Assembly (NCBI RefSeq): GCF_900109135.1 | Contig: NZ_FNYT01000029.1 | Coordinates: 1 to 37,761, forward strand | DNA length: 37,761 nucleotides | Source of the DNA: Trichococcus ilyis | GTDB lineage: Bacteria > Bacillota > Bacilli > Lactobacillales > Aerococcaceae | Reading direction: 5' to 3' | Part shown: positions 7,054-13,157 of the stretch, piece after piece | Numbering within the stretch: position 1 is the stretch's first letter | How the letters are laid out: each line of letters starts with the position of its first letter | Program-made: the position numbers and the translations under genes | Notes under the pieces: model-generated | The model's input: the letters and a program-made list of their open reading frames with translations, nothing else | Database searches by the model: none | Told to the model about the DNA's origin: nothing

Positions 7054-7881
7054 TTACTTCAATTCTTTCTGTTGTAATCTTTCTAACATTTCTCTGGTTA
7101 CCTTTTCGTACAATTCCGCTACTCGTCTATCATGCATATCTGCTTTTGAGTCTAATCGAGAATCGACAATTCCGATAATATCATAGCGTTTTAGACGTTC
7201 CATATTTTTAACCAACGTTTTGAAGATATTTTCTGAACCAAACTTATTATGGGCAACTTCTAAAGTAGATTCATCTACTTTAGAGTTGTTCTTCAATAAC
7301 ACTGGAAGAACCCCTAGAATGTCAAAGTCAGCATGATAATTATCAATCAGCTCTTGTAAATAAACAACGTAAGCCTCAGCCCCCACCAGAGAGCGCTCCT
7401 GAGTTTGAAGTACGATTATCGTATAATCAGAAGCAAATAAAGCAGAATCTGTATATGAACTTAATGTTGGTGGAACGTCCACAAGGACAAAATCATATTC
7501 TTCTTTTATTTCTGACAGCAGTGTATTGAAGTAGGTCACTCTTCCAAATTGATTATTAGGAAATTTCTTTTCGAGAAATAATGGGTAAGACGTAAAGTCA
7601 GCAAAACTAGGTAATAAGAACAGATTTTCTTTGATATCAATAATAATGTCAGATAAATCTCCTTCTGCTACAGCTGACATAAGTGTTTTATCAAATGTTA
7701 CGATATTATTAGTTATTCTTTGCTTTGTTCTTAAACATAAAGCAGTGGCATTAGCTTGAGGGTCTAAATCAACCAATAATGTTTTGTATCCTAGGTTAGA
7801 CAATGTGTAAGCAATCATTGCGCTGTTGGTCGTCTTACCAGTTCCCCCTTTAAAGTTTCCAAAAGTTATCACCTTACTCAT
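7054..7881 (-). CDS. parA: ParA-family partition ATPase
   Basis: ParA ATPases move plasmid copies apart by forming ATP-dependent patterns on the nucleoid. The 275-residue protein has a deviant Walker A motif, KGGTGKTT, at residues 11-18, a DLDPQAN segment at 39-45 and a Walker B strand FVLVDVPPTLSSY. There is no N-terminal helix-turn-helix, so it is a small (type Ib) ParA that relies on its partner for DNA binding. The start is supported by GAGGAGG 9-10 nt upstream. It is transcribed leftward with the RHH gene, the gap between them being about 32 bp. The RepA_N initiator lies divergently beyond the repeat arrays, the arrangement of pAD1/pCF10-type plasmids. Confidence 0.93.
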   Translation of the reverse strand: MSKVITFGNFKGGTGKTTNSAMIAYTLSNLGYKTLLVDLDPQANATALCLRTKQRITNNIVTFDKTLMSAVAEGDLSDIIIDIKENLFLLPSFADFTSYPLFLEKKFPNNQFGRVTYFNTLLSEIKEEYDFVLVDVPPTLSSYTDSALFASDYTIIVLQTQERSLVGAEAYVVYLQELIDNYHADFDILGVLPVLLKNNSKVDESTLEVAHNKFGSENIFKTLVKNMERLKRYDIIGIVDSRLDSKADMHDRRVAELYEKVTREMLERLQQKELK

Positions 7882-7898
7882 TCAACACTACCTCCTCA

Positions 7899-8163
7899 TC
7901 ATCTACATGTAGACGAGTCTACATCTGTGTATTTCTACTATATACTAACTATATCTCCATGTCAAAATACAAATAACAAAATAGTCTACAAATCTACATG
8001 TAGATTTGTAGACGCATATACATTTTTATTCAATAGTCTTCAAAATAACCTAACAGGCGCCTATTATAAGTCATTTAGGACAGGTTACATCTACACGTCT
8101 ACATGTAGATTTGTATACATGTAGACGTGTAGATGTGTAGACATGTAGGCGCGTCTACATGTA
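7899..8163. repeat. Left array of 8-bp-phased CTAC/GTAG repeats (probable partition site)
   Basis: Three groups (7899-7927, 7984-8013 and 8087-8163) are built from CTACNNRT octamers and their complement AYNNGTAG, joined head to head at CTACATGTAG. The middle group is a perfect 30-bp palindrome. In the right group, 21-bp arms at 8087-8107 and 8116-8136 are perfect inverted repeats around 8 bp. pAD1-type plasmids carry 8-bp iterons next to parA/repB that act as centromere; this array has a different sequence but the same period and position. Binding by the RHH protein is inferred. Confidence 0.85.
7937..7965 (-). promoter_or_regulatory. parA promoter
   Basis: On the minus strand TTGACA (7960-7965) is separated by exactly 17 bp from TATAGT (7937-7942). 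Transcription would start near 7930, inside the leftmost group of octameric repeats, so a repeat-binding protein would be expected to repress this promoter. Confidence 0.8.
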
Positions 8164-8286
8164 AAACTAAAGATGATTACATGTTCGATGAAATATATCC
8201 CTGTAGTTATTTTGAAATACTCCTACTTAGAATAGAATCTATTGGTAATGAGCACATCCCACAACTAGGATCGCGTAGTTTAAATT

Positions 8287-8331
8287 GCCTAACATAAGAG
8301 AATCATCTTTTTAGGTTCTCTTATGTTAGGC
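8287..8331. repeat. Perfect 16-bp inverted repeat with 13-base loop
   Basis: GCCTAACATAAGAGAA (8287-8302) is the exact complement of 8316-8331. There is no T-run on either side, so an ordinary terminator is unlikely. The outer seven bases, GCCTAAC and GTTAGGC, happen to match integron attC core consensus, but the perfect pairing and host context argue against an attC. Confidence 0.6.
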
Positions 8332-8999
8332 ATCAGTATGAAATACCGAGTATTAATCGAAGGAGTGTAATGAAGTAGGAAGGGTTAATGACTCAATTGT
8401 CTCTGTTGAATGAACACCAAAACACAGTTCGCATTGCCCTTATTAAGTGCCCAACAACTAGCGTCTATACATTTTTGAGCCAATGCAAGTCGATCCGAAA
8501 ACAAAAAACTAGTCACTAAAATATCTAAGCCACTCCAACCAAATAGCAATCAGCAGATCACACGGTCTGAATGTAGTGAAATGGCGTGGTTCAAAAGATA
8601 ATACAGGAATGAACTGAATAAATATAAGGACATTGATTCTGGTTTATTTAGAGGTTGATATCCTACCGGTGCGTGAACAATCAGCCTGATTACTTTTTAC
8701 TGCCAATTTTTTTAAATGAGATGGTTCGTTCTTTTCCGTTTTCGTAAATAGTTCAGGTGACATGGGAGGAAGCAGCGAATTTGGATTTCAAAAATTTTAA
8801 CTATAAGGAAAATACCTTTATTATTTATTTCAATGAGTCACGACAATTATTGAGCGTGGAATTGACAAAAAAGAACTTTCGAGCAGGTTTGTAGATATTT
8901 TTTTGATTCATAAATGCTTGACTCCTGCTCTGTTAGTAGTCTTTCCAAATCCGCATATAGCCCTTCCCTCTCCTAACTATTAAAAAAAATTTTGTAGAA

Positions 9000-9044
9000 C
9001 CTAATAATTTATAATGGATTTACCCTCCATTATAAATTATTAGG
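9000..9044. repeat. Perfect 18-bp inverted repeat with 9-base loop
   Basis: Arms 9000-9017 (CCTAATAATTTATAATGG) and 9027-9044 are fully complementary. It lies downstream of the possible integrase remnant. An A-run upstream (8983-8990) would serve as a weak T-run on the minus strand, but it is separated from the stem, so the role is unclear. Confidence 0.55.
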
Positions 9045-9185
9045 AATGCAGTTTTAAAATTTCCAAACGTTATCACCTCAACGTTCAATACTAATCCTAC
9101 ATGGTCTTTATGTATACGTGTCTATGTCCGTACACTCATACTCTATTCTACGCATTTCACCTTGTCTAAACATAAAAACCAAACC

Positions 9186-9452
9186 CGTCTACCCATCTAC
9201 AAATCTACACATCTACATGTAGACGTGTAGATTTGTAGACGTATATACACGTCTACAAATCTACACATCTACACGTCTACTTTCAAAATATAACTTGATC
9301 ACTAAAAGGATTTCCTATAAACCCCAATTTAACAGTGTTTTAAAATATTTTACTAATCCACCCGAAGTATACGAATCTACAAGTAGACGAGTCTACAAAT
9401 CTACTTATCTACAAATCTACCCATCTACATGTAGATGGGTCTACAAATCTAC
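9186..9452. repeat. Right array of 8-bp-phased CTAC/GTAG repeats (probable partition site)
   Basis: Two groups (9186-9280 and 9376-9452) use the same CTACNNRT octamer as the left array, e.g. CTACCCAT, CTACAAAT and CTACACAT in tandem, meeting inverted copies at CTACATGTAG. There are more tandem, same-direction units here than in the left array. The array lies between the gap region and the repA control region, so binding could also affect replication. Short apparent reading frames across it are rich in repeated Y-K-S-T and are by-products of the repeats. Confidence 0.85.
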
Positions 9453-9587
9453 AATTTCACCAAAAATCGCTTACACCCTTATAAAATAAGCCTTTACAGT
9501 TATTTTCTTTTGAGATATCTTTAACTCACCTCAAGTATTAAATAAATGGTAGCACGATACTATCCTTAGTAATTTTAAATTTCTAAA

Positions 9588-9652
9588 ACAAATAAAAACT
9601 TTTATCAAATTAAAAGTTTTTATTTGTTAAAAGTTTTTATTTTGTTAAAATA
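9588..9652 (+). promoter_or_regulatory. Upstream control region and predicted promoter of repA
   Basis: An inverted repeat of about 18 bp (around 9588-9605 and 9612-9629) reads AACAAATAAAAAC ... and back, and the right arm is followed by a direct copy AAAAGTTTTTATTTTGTT. Overlapping this, TTGTTA (about 9625-9630) and TAAAAT (about 9647-9652) with 16 bp between them make a plausible repA promoter. The same AAAAGTTTT core recurs at the transfer-operon promoter. Coordinates may be off by one base in this A/T-rich stretch. Confidence 0.55.
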
Positions 9653-9663
9653 TAAAAAAATAC

Positions 9664-9723
9664 AAAAAAAATCCCCTACCCACCTGTCTTAGGAGTAGGA
9701 GTAGGGGAAGTTTCTAACTTCGC
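9664..9723 (-). ncRNA. Predicted antisense RNA controlling repA (about 60 nt)
   Basis: On the minus strand a good promoter (9730-9758) would start an RNA near 9723. It ends in a classical terminator: arms 9701-9708 and 9672-9679 (GTAGGGGA/TCCCCTAC) followed by eight T on the minus strand (9664-9671). The RNA would be about 60 nt and fully complementary to the leader of the repA mRNA. Staphylococcal and enterococcal RepA_N plasmids such as pSK41 use a countertranscript of this kind to limit copy number. Promoter, length and terminator are visible; function is inferred. Confidence 0.82.
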
Positions 9724-9818
9724 AACTTCAGTATACGATAATTTTATGTTCGTGTAAATACGGATACCTTTACTGATTCGAAACTTCCCTTACTACATTT
9801 TTTTGTTTGAGAAGGGAA
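9705..9818 (+). promoter_or_regulatory. repA leader with alternative pairings that expose or hide the RBS
   Basis: In the repA mRNA, TTCCCTT (9785-9791) can pair with AAGGGAA (9812-9818), which contains the repA ribosome binding site. Alternatively GAAACTTCCC (9780-9789) can pair with GGGAAGTTTC (9705-9714), freeing the binding site. The antisense RNA covers 9705-9714, so antisense binding should favour the closed form and shut down translation. A three-codon frame ATG-TTC-GTG-TAA lies inside the leader near 9747. Confidence 0.75.
9730..9758 (-). promoter_or_regulatory. Promoter of the repA antisense RNA
   Basis: Reading leftward, TTTACA (9753-9758) and TATACT (9730-9735) are separated by exactly 17 bp. 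Each differs from consensus at one position, which makes it stronger than the repA promoter itself, as expected for a copy-control countertranscript. Confidence 0.8.
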
Positions 9819-9826
9819 ATTTTTCT

Positions 9827-10960
9827 ATGCAAACCCATAATCTATTTTTTACGCTGCAAGAACAATACGGCATGAAGTACTACCAAATGCCAAAAGTTTT
9901 TTTCACGAATGAGAAATACAAAAAGCTTTCTAACGATGCCAAAATTTTATATGCTTTGCTGCTGGATCGACTGCAGCTATCTATCAAAAATAAGTGGATT
10001 GATTCTTCGGACTCACTGTACTTTGTCTACACGAATCAAACATTGTCAGAAATTTTGAATGTGTCGCCTCGTAAAATCACCAATATCAAAAAAGAACTGA
10101 TGGACGCGAATTTGTTGAGTCAAGAACAAAAGAAATTCAACGCACCCTTTCGGTTATATTTGATGAAGCCAGAAATCACAGTTGATGACATTTATCAGAT
10201 TAATCAAGCTGAAACGGGAGAAGATATCCTAACTGTATCAAAAGATTCTGAGTCCGAGAGTGCAGAATCTCCCAGTGTAGCAAATTCTGCTAGACTGGAA
10301 AAAACACCGTCAAATCAAGATCAAAACAGTCTAGCAGAATTTGCTAGACTGAATAAAACAGCGCCAGATCAACCTTTTCACAGTGTAGCAGAATCTGCTA
10401 GTCCAGTGTCGCAGATTCTGCTACCTAATAAGACTTATATTACTAATACTAAACATAAAGATAATAAAGAGTATAAAGATCAACGCGTCGCGGACGTTTT
10501 ACAAAACCAGGCATTCAACCATGCTTTTCAAACACCTCCGGAAAATACGGATGCTTTTATGATTGAACAAGCGATTCAAGAAAAAGAGTTGGTGGAAACA
10601 TACGGGGAGCGCTTTGTAGAAATTCTCGTGAAATACGTCCGAGAGGACTATAGTCTGTTTTTAGAAACCATTGAAACCGTCGTTCAAGCTACGAAATCTG
10701 CAGAAAAAGAAAGCGGGAAGCCCCTTGGAGTCTATTTCTTTGCAGACACGAGTGCATACAGTCAGGACCTGCAGGAAGGGTATTTAACCACGCTGTATAA
10801 CGTCTTGCGCCACTTGCGTACAAATGCAACGATTCGCGATCCAAAGGCTTACTTTTTTATCAGTTTCAAGAAACTGGCGCTACACTGGATTGAAATCATA
10901 GCGTTAGACGAATCACCAACAGAAGAGGTCCCTACTTTCGCACTCAATTTTGACGTGTAA
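9827..10960 (+). CDS. repA: RepA_N-family plasmid replication initiator
   Basis: The product is 377 residues. Residues about 10-110 match the RepA_N initiator domain: YYQMPKVFFTNEKYKKLSND, then AKILYALLLDRL and a winged-helix segment YFVYTNQTLSEILNVSPRKI. A central linker with 18-residue repeats (about residues 149-200) coincides with DNA iterons, as in pAD1, pCF10 and pSK41 where the origin lies inside the rep gene. The C-terminal part (about 230-377) is the variable, host-linked domain. The start is the ATG at 9827, 8 nt after AAGGG; a TTG at 9803 lacks a site. It is controlled by the antisense RNA and leader described here. Confidence 0.93.
   Translation: MQTHNLFFTLQEQYGMKYYQMPKVFFTNEKYKKLSNDAKILYALLLDRLQLSIKNKWIDSSDSLYFVYTNQTLSEILNVSPRKITNIKKELMDANLLSQEQKKFNAPFRLYLMKPEITVDDIYQINQAETGEDILTVSKDSESESAESPSVANSARLEKTPSNQDQNSLAEFARLNKTAPDQPFHSVAESASPVSQILLPNKTYITNTKHKDNKEYKDQRVADVLQNQAFNHAFQTPPENTDAFMIEQAIQEKELVETYGERFVEILVKYVREDYSLFLETIETVVQATKSAEKESGKPLGVYFFADTSAYSQDLQEGYLTTLYNVLRHLRTNATIRDPKAYFFISFKKLALHWIEIIALDESPTEEVPTFALNFDV
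10273..10425. repeat. Iterons inside repA, 54 bp apart; probable replication origin
   Basis: Three 25-bp imperfect palindromes begin at 10273, 10327 and 10381, so the spacing is exactly 54 bp. The middle one has perfect 10-bp arms, CAGTCTAGCA and TGCTAGACTG. Partial copies precede (around 10259) and follow (10411-10423). In protein they give SVANSARLEKT, SLAEFARLNKT and SVAESASPV. RepA_N initiators bind repeats within their own gene, so this is the likely origin. Confidence 0.8.
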
Positions 10961-11028
10961 GAGACCTTTAAAAATATCAAAGCAGGCGCGCAAATGAGCA
11001 GCTGTCCTGAAAAGTAAGGGGAAAGAAC

Positions 11029-11460
11029 ATGCCAGACAACATGCCAGACAATCAGATACTCAATCAAATTAAGAATGATCCTGAACTAGCGCAACAAGTA
11101 ATGAATCATTTGTTAACGGAAGGAGAACTATTTTACGAAACGTTAGACGCCGATAAACCACTCCGGCAAGAATTACTCACAGAAGTACTGGAACGTTACT
11201 GTCTGTCTCAAGCAGAGTTTGCAGAAAAAACAGGTGCAGAAAATGCGCGGATTACCCGTGATGTAAGTAATGGAATTTTAACTCCTGTGCACATATTTGG
11301 AGATAAAAAATATTACTATACCCGCTTATTTTGGAAAGAAGATGTTAAAAATTATGCGAAATACGTGGAAGTGACCTCATACAAATCGGCCCGAAAAGTG
11401 AAGGAAAAGCTGATAGAAAAGGCAGAAGAACGCGAAGTAAAGCGGAAGACAAAAGAGTAG
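11029..11460 (+). CDS. Conserved plasmid protein of unknown function after repA
   Basis: This 143-residue protein lies 68 bp downstream of repA in the same direction, and no terminator was seen between them, so they may be cotranscribed. GGGGAAAG precedes the ATG. It opens MPDNMPDN (a short duplication), has a helical middle, and LSQAEFAEKTGAENARITRDV (about 64-84) could form a helix-turn-helix. The C-terminus is very basic (KVKEKLIEKAEEREVKRKTKE), suggesting nucleic-acid contact. I do not recognise a family. A role in regulating replication or the transfer operon just downstream is possible but unproven. Confidence 0.75.
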   Translation: MPDNMPDNQILNQIKNDPELAQQVMNHLLTEGELFYETLDADKPLRQELLTEVLERYCLSQAEFAEKTGAENARITRDVSNGILTPVHIFGDKKYYYTRLFWKEDVKNYAKYVEVTSYKSARKVKEKLIEKAEEREVKRKTKE

Positions 11461-11480
11461 TATATTACAAGAAAAATCGT

Positions 11481-11508
11481 TTGTGATTTCAACCAGTTGT
11501 GCTATAAT
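11481..11508 (+). promoter_or_regulatory. Strong promoter of the transfer operon
   Basis: TTGTGA (11481-11486) and a perfect TATAAT (11503-11508) are 16 bp apart, and TGC before the -10 makes it an extended -10. Transcription would begin around 11515, directly before two AAAAGTTTT-type palindromes, placing probable operators at the start of the transcript. Confidence 0.8.
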
Positions 11509-11522
11509 AAACCTATAGTGAA

Positions 11523-11570
11523 ATGAAAAGTTTTCATGAGAATAAAAGTTTTTTTGAATGAAAACTTTTA
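11523..11570. promoter_or_regulatory. Twin palindromic operators downstream of the transfer promoter
   Basis: ATGAAAAGTTTTCAT (11523-11537) is a perfect palindrome with 7-bp arms. Next to it TAAAAGTTTT (11543-11552) and AAAACTTTTA (11561-11570) form 10-bp inverted arms. The same core occurs before repA (about 9595-9640) and near 35864-35910. A transfer repressor such as the XRE-like protein at 11911 is a candidate ligand. Confidence 0.6.
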
Positions 11571-11910
11571 AATTGCTCTTGTGACAACTAAATACCCGAA
11601 AGGGAAGGAGCGTATGGAGCTCTTGAAAAATCCTATGTCGGTCGGAGTGGACGGACTATTGGCGGTAGAAACCGCCTGCTATGCTCTAAAAGATATCGTT
11701 CGAGAAAACGACGGTCGGAGGGATCCAGGGGGATACCCGCAATAGCAACATTAGGTTTATCCGTTATTTCTCGCACAACATGAGCTACATCTTTGCCAGG
11801 ATTCTTGTTGTTCACGCAAGCGAGCGAAGACGAAGCGCTTAATACAGCCGAGTGGCTGTTTGCGAGTAAATGCCGGAAGCATCTCTACGAAGCAGAAGGA
11901 GGGGAAGAAG
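11571..11910 (+). other. Long structured leader of the transfer operon
   Basis: About 340 bases separate the operators from the first sure gene. Besides the small ORF, hairpins are visible: a GNRA-type CCC-GAAA-GGG, GGCGGT-AGAA-ACCGCC, TCGTT...AACGA (near 11696-11712) and ACAGCC-GAGT-GGCTGT (near 11843-11858). No T-run follows any of them. The density of stems suggests a regulatory leader RNA. Confidence 0.4.
11614..11745 (+). CDS. Possible 43-residue leader ORF
   Basis: AAGGAG lies only 3 nt before this ATG, which is close but usable. The predicted peptide contains MSVGVDGLLAVETACYALKD, which looks like ordinary protein, and ends with TAG at 11743. It sits in a leader with several hairpins (CCC-GAAA-GGG at 11595-11604 and GGCGGT/ACCGCC near 11660). 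It could be a real small protein, a leader peptide coupling translation to operon expression, or chance. Confidence 0.3.
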   Translation: MELLKNPMSVGVDGLLAVETACYALKDIVRENDGRRDPGGYPQ

Positions 11911-12474
11911 ATTCAGAATACTCTTGAAACGGTACTGCGTAACCGGAAAATGACGTATGACGAACTGGCAAAGCAATGCGGCATGACCTACAATGGCATA
12001 GCCAAGATTGCTAAACAGCAGAATCGGTCAATTCAGTATGCAAGTGTCGAAAAAATCACGAAAACATTGAATATCACAGCCAATGATTTATTGGGATACT
12101 TCTATAGCCTACCGGAACCACAGATTGAGATTACGGACATTTACCGACTTTCAGAACAAAATCACCAGGTTTTCAAAGTCAATTGGCAATTGGAAAATTA
12201 TGGTTTGGAAATGCTTTTTACCGTTATTTTGGGACAAAACGCTACCGAAATTACTGAAGTGAATTTTTGCGTAGATGACATTCGCGGAGCCCATAGCGAA
12301 GACTTTCTTTACGCCTTGTTTCAAAGCGGTAAAGAAAGCTTTCAACAAGCAATGGCAGCCTCTATTCAACGGATGCTACCAGAGGAAGCGCAACATAAAA
12401 TGAATAGCTACAAGGTTGTTTTCTCATGCATGAAAGAGAGCAACCTTTTTTTTATTACTTATTGCGAAATTTGA
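11911..12474 (+). CDS. XRE-like transcriptional regulator at head of transfer operon
   Basis: Residues near the N-terminus (TLETVLRNRKMTYDELAKQCGMTYNGIAKIA...) form a Cro/C1-type helix-turn-helix, followed by an ASVEKITKTLNITANDLLGYF segment typical of this fold. The rest (about residues 70-187) is of unknown type. Start choice is unusual: AAGGAGG at 11896-11902 sits 8 nt before an ATT codon at 11911, and no ATG/GTG is in frame nearby. The only alternative is a TTG at 11860 with no good site. An ATT start would make expression low and initiation-factor-dependent. Probable target: the palindromes at 11523-11570. Confidence 0.8.
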   Translation: MQNTLETVLRNRKMTYDELAKQCGMTYNGIAKIAKQQNRSIQYASVEKITKTLNITANDLLGYFYSLPEPQIEITDIYRLSEQNHQVFKVNWQLENYGLEMLFTVILGQNATEITEVNFCVDDIRGAHSEDFLYALFQSGKESFQQAMAASIQRMLPEEAQHKMNSYKVVFSCMKESNLFFITYCEI

Positions 12475-12491
12475 AGAAAGGAAGGGATCCC

Positions 12492-12791
12492 ATGACCATT
12501 GCATTAGACACCCAGGTAGCCAATCAACTCTATAAAAAGCAACTCGCCCTGGAAGGGAAAAGTGTCAAAGCTTTTGAAGACGAAATGCTTCAAGAAGCAT
12601 TAGGAAAGCTTTTTGATCGGACTTCAACGGAGTATAAACTGTTTAAAGCCGTCATTTTGGATTACCACAAGCAAGAAAAAATAAACAAACGCCTGGCAGA
12701 GCAACTACAGAATCCAACGCAAATCGTTCCACAAGTAGCGCTGTTGGTTGAAGCCGATATGCCTACACCGAAAGAACAAGTAGATAATTAA
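12492..12791 (+). CDS. Small conserved transfer-operon protein, unknown function
   Basis: The 99-residue protein starts at an ATG preceded by AAGGAAGGG. It is soluble and helical, with a positively charged QLYKKQLALEGKSVKAFEDEM start and a hydrophobic-acidic end (QVALLVEADMPTPKEQ). It lies between the regulator and the pilin-like gene, with the next gene 24 bp downstream. I do not recognise a family; position suggests a cytoplasmic accessory to the secretion system or a regulator. Confidence 0.7.
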   Translation: MTIALDTQVANQLYKKQLALEGKSVKAFEDEMLQEALGKLFDRTSTEYKLFKAVILDYHKQEKINKRLAEQLQNPTQIVPQVALLVEADMPTPKEQVDN

Positions 12792-12815
12792 TCCAAGAAC
12801 GTAGGAGGAAATACC

Positions 12816-13079
12816 ATGATACTTCAATCTATTCTTTTAACGAGCAATTTACAAAGTAGTTTGAACCAAGCTACGGGGGATATTACAAATTTGCTGCAAG
12901 GTATCGGAATCGGCGTACTGGTTGTTTTTATTGCCATATTAGGATTTAAAGTAGTTACTGGCGGCAGAGAGGGGCTGCGTGAAGCGAAAAGCTCTGTGGT
13001 GGGCCTGATCATTGGGGCTGTTTTAATCTGGGGTGCAGGAGCCCTTGCAGAATGGCTACAACAAATTTCGAATTTTTAA
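12816..13079 (+). CDS. VirB2/TrbC-like pilin or channel protein
   Basis: The 87-residue protein has two membrane helices (about 26-47 and 60-80) joined by a short basic loop, GGREGLREAKSSV, the topology of VirB2/TrbC major-subunit homologues in type IV secretion. The first 25 residues are polar and could precede a cleavage or stay intact. GGAGG precedes the ATG. A terminator-like hairpin follows it, consistent with a product needed in greater amounts than the genes downstream. Confidence 0.75.
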   Translation: MILQSILLTSNLQSSLNQATGDITNLLQGIGIGVLVVFIAILGFKVVTGGREGLREAKSSVVGLIIGAVLIWGAGALAEWLQQISNF

Positions 13080-13101
13080 AAAAGTGAATAGCGTATAAAC
13101 G

Positions 13102-13133
13102 GGACTGAAGGAATACCAGAAGAGTCCTTTTTT
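13102..13133 (+). terminator. Weak terminator/attenuator after the pilin gene
   Basis: GGACT (13102-13106) pairs with AGTCC (13123-13127), followed by six T. The 5-bp stem and long loop suggest partial termination, letting some transcripts reach the downstream transfer genes. Confidence 0.5.
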
Positions 13134-13157
13134 ATTTGCCAAGAAAGGAGGAACACT

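Larger units (their letters stand above)
8164..9185. other. One-kilobase region without an intact gene, with two long hairpins
   Basis: No intact reading frame with a ribosome binding site was found. Two perfect hairpins stand out, at 8287-8331 and 9000-9044. Around 8755-8895 the plus strand can be read as VTWEEAANLDFKNFNYKENT before meeting stops; this is weakly reminiscent of a tyrosine recombinase core and may be a decayed integrase. The region is flanked by the two octamer arrays, so it may be a scar left by a lost gene between two halves of the partition site. Confidence 0.5.

Noticed and set aside
7927-8124. Short plus-strand reading frame over the left octamer array
   Set aside because: Its sequence is the translation of the repeats (STCRFV, TSTCRFVYM), it has no ribosome site, and it runs across the parA promoter.
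8287-8331. Integron attC site
   Set aside because: Only the seven-base ends fit; the stem is perfectly paired without the bulged bases of attC, and no integrase or cassette is nearby.
7899-9452. CRISPR array
   Set aside because: Units are 8 bp, directly abutting and inverted, with no unique spacers of 26-40 bp and no cas gene.
9295-9489. Short plus-strand reading frame over the right octamer array
   Set aside because: The peptide is repeated Y-K-S-T/STCR produced by 8-bp repeats; no ribosome site is present.
11633-11815. Minus-strand frame of 60 residues in the transfer leader
   Set aside because: No ribosome site, opposite to the transfer promoter, and it overlaps plus-strand hairpins and the better small ORF at 11614.
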